Source: Asterella californica
Lineage: Eukaryota; Streptophyta; Marchantiopsida; Marchantiales; Aytoniaceae
Direction: 5' to 3'
DNA length: 64,000 bases
NCBI GenBank assembly: GCA_036924285.1
Contig: JAYKYS010000009.1
Coordinates: 20,192,001 to 20,256,000, forward strand
The position numbers and the translations under genes are program-made. Within the stretch, counting starts at the first letter, position 1; each line of letters opens with the position of its first letter. A model generated the notes under the pieces. That model was not told the DNA's origin. It made no database searches and saw nothing but the letters and a program-made list of their open reading frames with translations. This document shows positions 36,215-47,095 of this stretch, one piece after another.

Positions 36215-38262
36215 AAGCTCTGTTACACTAAGTCACATGTACTTACTATGAGCCGAAGGCTCAATCCTTCCCAAGTTCTCACAATCTAACTTCCACTCTT
36301 AGAAGACGAATCTAGTCTTCCAGAAGACAGCTACTCCGTCTTCCGGGATTCTATCAGTGCTTCCTAAGTTCCTCTCGTCTTCCGAGCTATGTCTAACCAA
36401 TCTTAACTAAGCAAGGCATCACCTGGATTCCTAAGAAGACAACCCACTTTGCATTACATGCTACTTCCTAACAGAAGATACAAGATATGCGAGAAGCAGA
36501 GCGAGAGAAGCAGAGCAGAGCGAGAAGAAGAAGATGGTCGCGGGCTCCTGCGGTGATAGTGGCCTCCAGGAAGACTCCCGGGACAGCTTCCGATTCAATA
36601 ACGTTCTCGGAAGACTTCCCGCAGCCAGGCTTCCCTTCATTGATCTCACCTGTCTTCTGCTTCCGACATGCAATCTAACATCTCAGCAGACACAAGACAT
36701 TCGCACTCTGTTCTTCCGACTTCTCACTTCTCATACACACTCAGAAGAAGCTTGCTGCATGATGGGAAGACATAACCCTCGACCATTCTCTCCAGATTCT
36801 GTCAGCAAGACTTCTCACATCTCTCTTCTAAGTTCGGGAAGAAGAAGGAATAGGTTGCTATGGGTCAAACAGAAGAGACCCGTAAAGGACCCTCACATCT
36901 TTTCACACATTCTGCCAGCCTTTCCATTCTTCTAGTCTCTCTAGGAAGATGTGGATTTGAGAAGCTTGGAAGATCAGCAGGCACAGGCATGGTTCCCAAC
37001 TTTCAACTTTTCGAAACAACAAACAACTCACCAAGTCACTCAGGATTCGTACCAAGCCCCTCTTAACACAAAAGCAAATCCAATCCAATCTTGATACGAA
37101 TTACGTAGTCATCTTCCGAAGACGTTAGACATCAGAAGCGTCTTTCAAAGATGTTCAGGTTTCAGAAGCGTCTTCCGAAGATGTTCAGATCTTCCGAAGC
37201 GTCTTTTGTCCAGGGATTCGGGAGTAGAGGTGCGGTAGGGAAGGAAAATTGATAGCTGTGGGATCGAATTTGAGAACGACGGACAGGAAAGCTCGATTAT
37301 ACCTCGGGAAGAAGCTAGAAGATGACTGTCAAAAATTAGGCAGCGCTTCTGCACCCAATTTCACAGAAGGAAAATGTGGAATGGGAAAAGCGATCGATGG
37401 GTTTCCTGCAAACAACCGAGGAAGCGCGGGGATACTAAACAAGAGGCGAGAAGCGGTGGGAAGAGAAGAAAACATGAGAAAAACCCCAAACAGTCTTCTG
37501 CATGCTTCTCATATGCCTTCAGTCTTCTGCGCGCTTCTAGCTCCACCTCAGCTCCAGTGCGACTCCACAGAGCTGCTTCTATCGTCAATGTCTTGTGCTT
37601 CTCAGTCGATCAGGACTCCACCTCAGATTATTCTTCTATCGTCTTTCAATGTCTGCTTCCGGTAAGCTACAAGAGACTCTTTCTCCTCGATGGTGCTTCC
37701 TACTCTCAAAAATTTGTCTTCGTTTTCTCTCTAGCTGTAATTTGATCCTAGTTGACCTCGATTTCACTCTGCTAGCTCTCCTCACTCAATTCGGCATCTC
37801 CTAATTCAATGCGGCACCTCCTAATTTGATCTTTTGTGCTAATGCCTTCGATGCGGAAAACAGGTGATGATTCTACGCTAATGTGCTTCTCCCGTATCTT
37901 CTCGCGCAGTTAGGGGTTCTTCGACCTACCAGACCTACCTATTACCTTGGCTACCTGGTAGGTACACCTACCCTCCTACTAGGTGGTGCGCAGTTAGGCC
38001 TATGTAGTCGCAGCGGCTGTCGCGGTTGCTGTCTTCTAGAAGACACACGTCTTCCGTCTTCCGTCTTTCGAAGACCTGGTCGGGAAGACGTCCCTCTTCC
38101 GTCTTCGGAAGAAGTCGACTTGTCTTACAAAAATTTCTTAAGACCATCTTCCTTCTAAGCAAGATGTATTCTTAAGCAACAAGGTTATTTCAATTACACA
38201 GACATGTGATTAACTTCAAAAATTTCAAAAATTCATACATCTTATAAATTGTGGGCAGCACA
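36215..38262 (-). promoter_or_regulatory. K1 5' non-coding region rich in GTCTTCCGAAGAC palindromes
   Basis: Two kilobases without a consistent frame but homologous to K2 at 44050-45961. The palindromic word GTCTTC-C-GAAGAC and its halves recur many times, densest at 37110-37210 and 38030-38130. Conservation and density suggest a leader or regulatory/terminal region; promoter function is inference. Confidence 0.4.
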
Positions 38263-38271
38263 TGTTAGATC

Positions 38272-39790
38272 CAACGGTGTATTTGGTGCGATGGTACCGA
38301 TCATCCACGCAGAGATTATAAGGAGTTCAGTAATATCTTACAGCAAGGGGTGATCTTCTATTGGTAGCGCTGAGGGATATGGTGCATTTCTTCATACGAA
38401 CTTTGATAGAGAGGGATGAAGAAGTTGGTTGAGGACCACCTATCAGCACAAGCAGTTGCAATTGTGGAAGCTGGAACCTACGGCACAAGGGTTGAGGATC
38501 AAGCTAAGAGAGGTTTCAACGAGTAGGTTGAGCCAAGTGGGTTATGATCATCTGCCATCTCCATGAAAAGAGAAAATGACACGTGAGACATTGCTGAGGA
38601 CAGCTGCTACGATCAGGAAGGATACTAGATGAGAGGATCCGATAGAAGCTCTATCGATGCATGCTTACATCGTCAAGAACCAACACGAAGCGTTGTTGGA
38701 AGAGAAAAGAAGACGAGATTCAGAGGATGCAAGAGAAGGAACTTCTTCCAAGAGATAGACTCGTGGGAAGAAGGTTCGTCAAGAGCTTCAGGATGCAGGA
38801 GCTCAAGATCTACCGATGGATGATGCTCCTTCTCCATCGAAAGAAAGAGCAAAGGAGTTTCAGAAGGAGAAGGGTAAGCCAACTGCCTACGAACTGCAAT
38901 CAGACATCGAGGCTTCAACAGACTTGAAGGGAGTCTTGGAAGATCGCATTCTGAATTCGAAGGTGGCATTTATCTTGAGAGAAATTTTGGGCATTGCTAA
39001 GCGCGAGTTTCATGATGTCATCATCGCCATCATTAAACGGAAGCAACAGATTACGGGTGAGATTGGTTTTCACATGCCTTGGATACTATGATGTCTGTGG
39101 ATGAGAAGAGAGAGCTTGCAAAGTGTAGTGTTTATTCTTCAGAGGAAGAAAGAGATCGAAGGTGCATGGTATATTTTGAAGATAAAGAGAAGAATAGAAA
39201 ACAAAGCTCAAGTCATTACAGTCATTGTCATTGGGCTCGAGCTATGACAGAGACGTTGGTGAGGATCGGAGACTTGGATGAGCCGGTGGTTACTCTGATC
39301 GATCATGGATCAGAAATCAACATCATGTCGAAGGAGCTATACAAGAAGAAGAAGTGACCGATCGACACAAAGCATGGGTGGGTCATAAGAGCAGGCAACA
39401 ACACAAGAGGAGATCTGTATGAAGCATGTCCAGACGTTAGAGTGCGTAAAGGTGATGTTGCTATCGAGCAAAACTTCTGTGTTCAAGAAGTAACATCATA
39501 CCCGCTCATTCTTGATCAACATTTCATCACAGCGACTCGGATGGACACAAGGGGTACTAGACGACGGATCTGCTTATGCTAAGATCCGAAGTCAAGATGA
39601 GACGAGAGCGGTACAATTCTTGACTGTACCATCCAATCACGAGCGCAATCGAGATCGTCTGAGGGAGAAACCGCTCAAGGGTGAGTTGAGAGTTCAAGGA
39701 TTTGCGTTGAGTACCACTATAGAGCGAGATTGTGATGGTGCGCAAGAGAAGTACTCTCGCTTGAAAGAGAAAGTGTCTTTTGTGTAGGGT
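38272..39790 (+). pseudogene. Family B gag end and aspartic protease
   Basis: Right after K1, the frame reads RCIWCDGTDHPRRDYKEF: a C-X2-C-X4-H knuckle whose last Cys is Tyr. Shifted pieces follow, including AYELQSDIEASTDLKGVLED and ILREILGIAKREFHDVII (38870-39030). The protease (39247-39355) reads LVRIGDLDEPVVTLIDHGSE with INIMSKELYKK; the active-site triad is Asp-His-Gly instead of Asp-Ser/Thr-Gly. The segment to 39785 (WVIRAGNNTRGDLYEACPDV, then KRAVQFLTV-like) follows the protease fold. Stops at 39356 and 39785 break it. Confidence 0.8.
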
Positions 39791-40087
39791 TTGTTGGGTT
39801 TTCAGAGTGTGGGATTGCTATTTACAATAAGGTAGAAGAGTTGAGAAGAAAAAAACAAAAACATTTGCGTGATATTGAGTTGATGTTGAAAGTTGGGAGA
39901 GCTAGAAGGGGATGAATGGATTTCTGGTGTTTATGAAGGGGATGGGTTGGAGGATCCTTTGCGAGAGATCATGTCTATTGGATGGGAGGATATGGATAAG
40001 GTTGTGCAGATTCATTCAATGGAGGTCTATTCCGTGATCGAGTCATTCCGTGCACCTGAGGTTTGAGTTGAGACGAAGTACAAGACA

Positions 40088-41690
40088 GTGGATAAGAAGA
40101 TAAAGCCAGTTGTTGGTCCTTTGCCGGATGATACTAACCAACAGATAGATCGAGCTTCAAGGGAGAAGAGTTTGAGAGATCATGCAATGATAGGACATGA
40201 GTTCACAGAGAAGACCCTTGAAGAGCTGAAGATTGGATCTGATGGGTCTCTTCTACCAAAAGAGAGGATGTGCTTCAAGGAGAGACTTTCACGACATGGA
40301 AAAGTATTTGCTTTAGAGCCACATGAGATTGGGTGTGTAGACTCATACGTTATTCCCCCGATGGTTATCTTCACAGTACCGCATATGTCATGGAATCTGA
40401 GACCAATTCCAGTACCGCAGACTCACTTGGAGAAGATGCGGATGAAGATCTTGGAGCCGTCGTTTGCACCGTATTCAAACAGATGGTTTACAGTGCCTAA
40501 GAAGAATAGGTCGTTACGGTTCATCCAAGACATGCAACCGGTGAACTCAATAACAATCAGAAATGTTGAGGTGGGATTGATTGTGGATGAGTTTGCTGAA
40601 GCATTTGCAGGAAGAGCAATTTATTCAATGAGAGATCTTTACCCAGGGTATGATTAGTTTCAACTAGCGGAGGAGAGCAGAAGCTTCACTACAATGAGGA
40701 CACCTTTGGGGTTGGTTAGGATGTATAATTTATCACAGAGCTACCAACTCGATAGCACACATGATGAATGAGATGAATCAAGTTCTAAGGGACTTCATCC
40801 TTGAAAAGACGATGCCGTTCTTGGATGACATCCCCATCAAATGAAGTGTAGAAGATGAGAAGGATGAAGCATTAGATCAGAGGGGGTGTCGGCAATATGT
40901 CATCGATCACACAGCAGAATGTGAGAAGATCTTATCTCGACTTGAGGAAGTTCATCTCACGCTGTCAGGTGCGAAGTCTACATTTGGGGTCAGAGAAGTC
41001 TTGATCGTTGGTCATTTATGTGGATCGTTTGGTCAAAAGCCAGACCTGTACAAAGTGGATGCAATTGGGACGATGAAGGACGTTTGCAACTCGTTGACAT
41101 AAGTAAGAAGATTTTTGAATGCTTGCGTATTCTATCACATTTGGATTCCTCATTATGTGCATGTGGCGGATCCATTATATGGGTTGTTGCGTAAGGGTCA
41201 TAAGTTCAGATGGGAGGAAGAGCATACTGATGCGGTGCGGAAGCTGAAGTCTTTACTATCATCTCTCCAGTTTTGAGAAGGATTGATTACAAGAGTATCA
41301 TGCCGGTGGTTCTTATTGTATAGACAAGTCCGGTTGCAATCGAATGGGCAGTAGGACAAGATGATGAGGATGGAGACAGGTTTACGGTTAGGTTCGGAGT
41401 GAAGGTGTTAAGTGCTCGACAACGTGCTTACCCACAAGTGAAGAGAGAACTGTGAGATATTGTTTCAGCCATGAAAACTGAGAAAGAGTATTTGATTGGA
41501 GCAGTAGTGGTGGTTGAAACTGATTGCTTGTCGTTGTTAGAGATGATCATGAATTGTTCAACTCTTGATATTGCGATGTTACGATAGATCGCATATATCA
41601 AGTCGTTGAACCCGGAGTTTAGACATATCGCATAGAAGGATAATCCAATGACGGATATGTTATCTTGAGCTCGATATGATGAGGAGGATG
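40088..41690 (+). pseudogene. Family B reverse transcriptase and RNase H
   Basis: The longest clean stretch of the element (40088-40656) reads YVIPPMVIFTVPHMSWNLRP, PYSNRWFTVPKKNRSLRFIQ, DMQPVNSITIRNVEVGLIVD and AGRAIYSMRDLYPGYD, then a stop. Beyond it are FQLAEESRSFTTMRTPLGLV and, near 40811, PFLDDIPIK, where the usual YxDD catalytic box is FLDD. RNase H follows (41330-41690: AIEWAVGQDDE, ARQRAYPQVKREL, VVVVETDCLSLL). Stops occur throughout. The RT belongs to a gypsy branch distinct from the chromovirus here. Confidence 0.85.
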
Positions 41691-43147
41691 AGATGGTTGA
41701 AGACATTAACGACGTGAGTGCAAAGTTCTATTCGATTGCACAGACAGGAAAAGAAGATGAGTTATTTGTTGAAGGATTGTATGATGGTGATTTGCTTCAC
41801 ATCGGAATGTACCTTAGTACGATGGTTAAGCAGACATGTTGGACGGATGAGAGGTTTCAAAGAGTTCGAAGGAAGACCTACAACTTCATGTTGCAGGATG
41901 GGTTTCTTTGAAAACGACCGAAGCAGAAAGATGAGATACCGTTACGAGTGATTTGCGACAAAGAAGATCAGCAAAAGTTGCTCAAGGTATTTCATGAGAG
42001 TCTTTGGGCTGGACATCGAGGGATTTGAGCCACTTTTACGAAGATGAAAGAGCGGTATTGGTGGAAAAGCATGTACATGATGTCGTGTCTTTTGTGGAGT
42101 CTTGTTTGACATATTAGATGTATTCCAAACATCCGACATCCGGATGGATTACACCCGACTTATCCGTTGGCAATCCATTTCAAGTGAGTTGTAGACTTGG
42201 TGACTATGCCGGTTGGATTGTGACAGATGAGATACTTGGTATTGGCTAGAGAAGATCTTTCAAATCAAGTTGAGGGTAGGGCGCTTCGAACAAAAAATAC
42301 TGAAGGGATATGTAGATTTCTCTTGGAAAAGATTGTTTGTCGATATGGATGTGTGGGAAAGATCACTGCAGATCGAGGAGAGTTAGATGCACATGAGGCT
42401 CGTGAATTCTTTGCAAGGTGTGGGGTGAGGTTGTCATTGATAACTACTTACAACCCCGAAAGGAATGCCAAGTGTGAACGTGGTCATCCACCCATTGTGA
42501 AGGTTTTGGTGAAGGTCTGCAACAGAAAGGTGCGCGAGTGACCTCAACTCTTACCATTTGCGTTATGGACAGATCGAACGACGCATAGCTCGATGACATG
42601 TTACATGTCAGTGAAACTCATCACAGGTCAAAAACCTATCATGTCGATTGAAGAACACGTTTTGACTTGGAGTGTGTTATCTTGGGAAGACAATCTGCTT
42701 AAGGAAGAGCTTCTTGCTATTCGAATTAGGCAGTTAGAGAAAAGACCGAAGGATATCCAAGCTACTTTGGATAGACTACGAGAAGCACGGTTGAAGAACA
42801 AGGTCAGAGTTGATCAATGACATCGTTTGAGACCTAGAGAAATCAAGGAAGGTGATTGGATGTTAGTCTATGACAATAGTCTAGACAACCAGCATAGTGC
42901 ACTCCGGAAGTTTTCTAGGCAATGGTTTGGTCCGTATGTGGTGAAAAAGGTTCATGACAACGCAACTTACGCGCTGCAAGAGTTAGATGGAACGAGCTTG
43001 AAGATACCAGTGGCAGGTAAACGTGTCAAGATTTTCAAAAAGAGAGATGAGGAGGTCGATCTAGCAGATATCTTGATGGAGTTTCAGTTCGAGGATGAGG
43101 ATTATGCAGAAGACCTTGAAGATGAGGTTGGCTACAATGAGAAGTAG
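41691..43147 (+). pseudogene. Family B integrase with GPY domain
   Basis: Zinc-binding region near 41930-42130 is decayed. In the core, first Asp in VVDLVTMP (about 42190), second Asp in KITADRGELDAHE (42360), and Glu in NAKCERGHPP (42475), 34 residues after the second Asp. An LLPFALWTDRTTHSS segment follows, then MSVKLITGQKP, and a GPY-type C terminus at 42827-43147 (SRQWFGPYVVKKVHDNATYA, then AGKRVKIFKKRDEE). Stops at 42541 and 42818. No chromodomain follows; the frame ends in an acidic tail. Confidence 0.85.
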
Positions 43148-43222
43148 GACGATATGACGAGGTGCATACCGATCCACTTCTTGGTTGATATCACTAGTGC
43201 ATATCAGAGAATGCACAGGTTT

Positions 43223-43234
43223 AGAGGGGGTGGA
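43223..43234 (+). other. Family B polypurine tract
   Basis: AGAGGGGGTGGA immediately precedes the 3' LTR start TGTCGTGTCG at 43235. Confidence 0.85.
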
Positions 43235-43564
43235 TGTCGTGTCGTGGACCGGATCCTATATGAAATTCAGACTCCGATGCTTGTCGCTCCAAAGACATTC
43301 ATGGGAAAAGCAAGCTGAGCCATAGCTTATGAGCTTTTGGCACATTTCTCCACTTTCATCGCATCAGTGGATAGAGCTCTTTGTCAGCACTCCATAGGCA
43401 CTTTGTCTACTTCGTTTGGACGCATAGTGGAGAAGTTACAAGACTCGAAAGATGGGGAAGACAAGCTAAGCCACAGCTTACGGACTTTTGGCACAATTTC
43501 GAATCTCCACTTTCATCGCATCAGTGGATAGAGCTCTTTGTCAGCACTCCATAAGCACTTCGTC
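43235..43564 (+). mobile_element. Family B 3' LTR, truncated after about 330 bp
   Basis: Matches the first 330 bp of the 5' LTR, including the first 157-bp unit and most of a second. It then switches within CTTCGTCTAGGTACCTCAT to K2 sequence, a direct junction with no visible target duplication. Confidence 0.85.
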
Positions 43565-44016
43565 TAGGTACCTCATATTCTGCGCCGTTCCCTTGAGAAA
43601 AAGATGAAGATACAACTTCCCAGAAGACGCTTCCTCAGCTCCCGATAAGCTTCTACATTCCATCCGTTCCTCCTCTGTCTGTCTTCCAAGAAGAGACATG
43701 TGGTGCTTCCAAGTACATATCACTTTCCAGAGATCATCGATAAGATCTTCTTCTCCAACTCGTACCCGTGGTTCTCTACTTCTGGTCGGTGAAAAGCTCT
43801 ACGCCACCACTCCACTGTCCAAGAAGATGATCTTCCACAAGCTACCCATGCCTTAACATGTGCACGGTTACGCGGAGGCAATGTTGCTCAAACCTCCTCC
43901 AGAATACCATGGTCCGTGAGGTTCCAGTTCCACAGGAAGAAGTCGAGGTCCAACTCTTTGATGTGAGGTTTGGTCTCAGCTAACTCCACTGCCTGTAACA
44001 CGAACCCTCGAGAATG
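43565..44016 (-). pseudogene. K2 reading frame fragment
   Basis: ATG at 44016 (MSMHSRGFVLQAVELAE), LDLDFFLWNWNLTDHGILEE, a TGA stop, then RGRSSS-like, TVEWWRRAFHRPEVENHGYE, LEKKILSMISGK, and CLFLEDRQRRNGWNVEAYRE. It supplies the intact order of the block that K1 has split over 2 kb, and helps define the ancestral protein. Confidence 0.65.
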
Positions 44017-45961
44017 CATCGACATGTTCGAGCTTCTGTTACACTAAACCACATCACTTACTGTGAGCCTAAGGCTCTGTCCTTACCAGGTCTTCACAAT
44101 CCAACTTCCACTCTCGGAAGACGAATCTAGTCTTCTGGAAAACTAGATTCGTCTTTCGAGATTCTAACAGTGCTTCCTAAGTAGCTCTCGTCTTCTAAGC
44201 TATATCTAAGCAATCCTAACTAAGAAGGCATCGTTTGGATTCCTAAGAAGACAATACGCCTTGCAATTCATCCTACTTCTTAATACAAGATGATAAGATA
44301 CGTGAGAAGCTAAGTCTGTGAAAGACTAAGGACTCTTGCGGTGACAGTGGTCTCCAGGAAGACTCTCGAGACAGCTTTTGGTGAACTGAGAGCTTCATAA
44401 GACTTCCTACAGTCAGCTTCTCATCACCGGTCTTCGTCTTCCGACACACAATCAAACCTCCCAACAAACACGAATCATTCATGTTGTGTTTTCTAACTCC
44501 TCACCTCTCATAAGAAGTTTGCTGCATGACAGAAAGACATGACCTTAGACCATTCTCTCCAGATTCTGCTTGCAAGGCTTCTCACAACTCTCTTCTAAGT
44601 TCTGGAAGAAGAAGGAACAGGCTGCTATGAGTCAGACAGAAGAGATCCATAACAGACCCTCATGTCTTCTCGCGCATTCTGCCAGCCTTTCCAATCTTCT
44701 AGTCTCTCTAGGAAGATGTGAATTTGAGAAGTTAGGAAGAGTGGGAGGCCTGGTTCCCAATTTCCTGCTTCTCGAAACAACAATCAACTCTCAAGCTCAC
44801 TCAGGATTCGTATCAAGCTTCTCTCAACACAAATTCCAATCTAATCCAATCACTCGATACGAATTGCAAGCATTTGTCTTCCGAAGATGTTCAGAAATTT
44901 AGAAGCGTCTTCTGTCCATGAATTCTGAGACAAAAGCGCAATAGGTAAGGAAATTGATAGTCATACCATCAAATTTCAGAATGGGAAGCAAGGGAGCTCA
45001 ATTTCAACTTGGGAAGAAGTGAGAAGACAATTGACAAAAATTGGACAACGCTTTCACGCCCAATTATCTCAGAGAAAGTTTAAGATAAGGAAAGCGATCG
45101 ATGGGCTTCCTGCAAACGAGCGACATCAAATCAGAGGCGGGAAGCGGTGAGGAAGAAGAAAGAACATGAGAAGAACCTCATTACTGCTTCTGGCTGATTC
45201 TTGTTGCTCCTTTAATCTTTTGTGCGCTTTCGTTCTTCAATTCCACCTTTAATGTGGCACCACGATCCTACTTCTGTCGTCAATTCCGAGATGTGCCGAT
45301 CTGTTTTCGAAATCTAGCTTGCTACTGTGTCCCAAAGCTTCTCTCCCGATTTCCTACTTCGACCCTCGCTTCCGGATCTTCTAAATCCTCGGGGCTTCTT
45401 TACTCTCCCAACTCGAGTGCGCTTCTTGGCTGAAAGACGTCTTCGCTAGATCTCAATCTCATTCGATCTTGTCGTTTCTAATTCTTTCTTCGATTCCTAG
45501 TGCAATCGATTCTCAATGTGCAGTCGATAATGCGAGAAGTAGCAAGGGAGTCAGTGCTAGTGCACCTCCAGCTTGTGTCTTATTTGCACGATTAGGAAAA
45601 TGAGGTTCGATTATCTCGACCTACCTACTACTACGGTGACTACTCTGTAGGTACACCTACCCCTTACTTACGTGACGCGTGGTTGGTATCTCTGCGGTCG
45701 CGGTCACTGTCTTCTCAGAAGCGTCTTCCGGCTGTTTCCTCAGAAGCGCCTTTCATCTTCCGTCTTCCGAAGACATCCTCCAGAAGACGTCTGTCTTCCA
45801 GCTTTGGAAGAAGCAGACTCCTACTCATAAAGTCCCTTAAGATCATCTTCCCACTAAGCAAGGTGCAATCTTAAGTAATACAGATATTTCAATTATATAA
45901 ATGCGTTATTAACTTTAAAACTTTTGAAAAATCTCCAATCCTGCAAATTGTGGGCACCACA
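43565..45961 (-). mobile_element. Element K2: truncated second copy of K
   Basis: Corresponds to K1 33720-38262 without the nested LTR, so it retains only the 5' 2.4 kb of the element. The coding part (44016-43565) carries stops but has Trp where K1 has a stop at 36003, and reads through the point where K1 was interrupted. The 5' non-coding region (44050-45961) keeps the CTTCCGAAGA words and ends GGGCACCACA like K1. The other side is cut at the LTR junction (43564). Confidence 0.75.
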
Positions 45962-47095
45962 AGTCTACCATGTGGATAGAGTTTAAGCTCATGGGTTGTA
46001 CTTACATGTCGCCCATGCATGCTTTCTAGCTTGTTTAAGTTATCTTTCAAGGTTATGTTATTTGCATGTCTTCACAAGAAGTTTTAAGTTTATGCTGGCA
46101 CTTTAGAGGCTTGACGTGGTAACCTAAGTGTGAAATTAAGTTACCACGTGGATTAGGACACAAAAGGACATTTAAGTAGAGCTATGAACTCCCATTGGTC
46201 TATTTTTGTTTTTGTGAAACTCTAAACTTAAGAGCAGGGGTCTTAAGGGGAGTTAGAGCTTTTGGTAGATGCATTCAAAATTCTGAGAATACAGGGTGAT
46301 AGAGCGCGTCGTGTCAGTCACTGTAAGTGAATTTTTTGATCGATTTGGAGCAATAAAGGGAGAGTTATGCCAGATTGAATTTCAGATTCAGTTGAAATTG
46401 CAACACAATTGTTGATTTTAAGGTTTTGAGTGTCAATTCCAATAGAAATTAGGTAATCGTCTCAAACATGCGTGGTTGCGTTCACTGTCAGTAGGGCTAC
46501 GACTGGCCAAAAAGTTTAATGTCATTTGAGGGATTGAGTAATTCAGGGGCGTCCGCTGAAGCAGAGGGGGTCTAAAAAACTCTCAATCTAAAGCATCAAC
46601 TTTAGAGCTCGAGATCTGGAGAACTTTGTACAACCAGCAGGTCAAATTGCACAGGGATGTTCAGCATGCTGTAGACTCCAAATCTTGTAAGAATGAGCAA
46701 AAGTGATCGAGCTAATTTTCTGTTCTAGGTCGAAGTAGCCATCTGGGTGCAAAAAATTACAATAATTTCGTTAGTAAAAACATTTTTGATCATATCTCAG
46801 TGCTCAGATTCGATCTCAGGCTGAAAGTTCGTATTTGTGTTCAGTAAGGTCTCCTTTACATGTAGGAGAAGTTTTTAAGTCTAAACCATCATATGTTTCT
46901 TCTCCTTGAGTGTTAAAGTTCACCGTCGGATCTTAATACTACTAGTTAGACTTGATTTTCACTTTCTGAACATATTTGAGGAGCCAACAGACCTGTGTGA
47001 GTGTTTATAGTGTCCTGTTGTGACCTGAATCCTACCTCTTGAGTAAACAACCACAACCAAAAGCCCAGCGCTTTCCTAGATAGACAGTTCACACT
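45962..47095. other. No gene seen; one hairpin at 46114-46149
   Basis: Non-coding. Arms ACGTGGTAACCTAA and TTAAGTTACCACGT (one mismatch) flank an 8-base loop. The stretch could be an LTR of another family, but no second copy is in the window. Confidence 0.4.

Larger units (their letters stand above)
30386..38262 (-). mobile_element. Element K1: coiled-coil element inserted in family B gag
   Basis: The boundaries come from two observations. The B gag is interrupted exactly here, and K2's right end matches K1's up to CACA (38262 and 45961) and then diverges. Flanks TCTAAGATC (30377-30385) and TGTTAGATC (38263-38271) match at 7 of 9 bases, suggesting a 9-bp target duplication. On the minus strand the unit begins TGTGCTGCCCACAA and ends TTTGAACA. 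No long terminal inverted or direct repeats are obvious. Excluding the nested LTR it is about 5.86 kb: a 2-kb non-coding 5' region, one long frame and a 1.5-kb 3' region. Confidence 0.65.
27487..43564 (+). mobile_element. Family B Ty3/gypsy retrotransposon, nested and decayed
   Basis: One element: 5' LTR 27487-29347, gag 29404-30376, interruption by K1 30386-38262, gag knuckle and protease 38272-39790, RT/RNase H 40088-41690, integrase 41690-43147, PPT 43223-43234 and truncated 3' LTR 43235-43564. Host sequence before it (27486) is an older integrase remnant. Coding parts keep their order but contain numerous stops and frameshifts. The 3' LTR is cut at 43564, where K2 begins. Flank comparison for a target duplication is therefore impossible. 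Confidence 0.9.

Noticed and set aside
30386..38262. K1 as an ordinary LTR retrotransposon because it starts TG and ends CA
   Set aside because: The two ends do not repeat each other, there is no primer-binding site or polypurine tract, and flanking bases fit a 9-bp rather than a 5-bp duplication.
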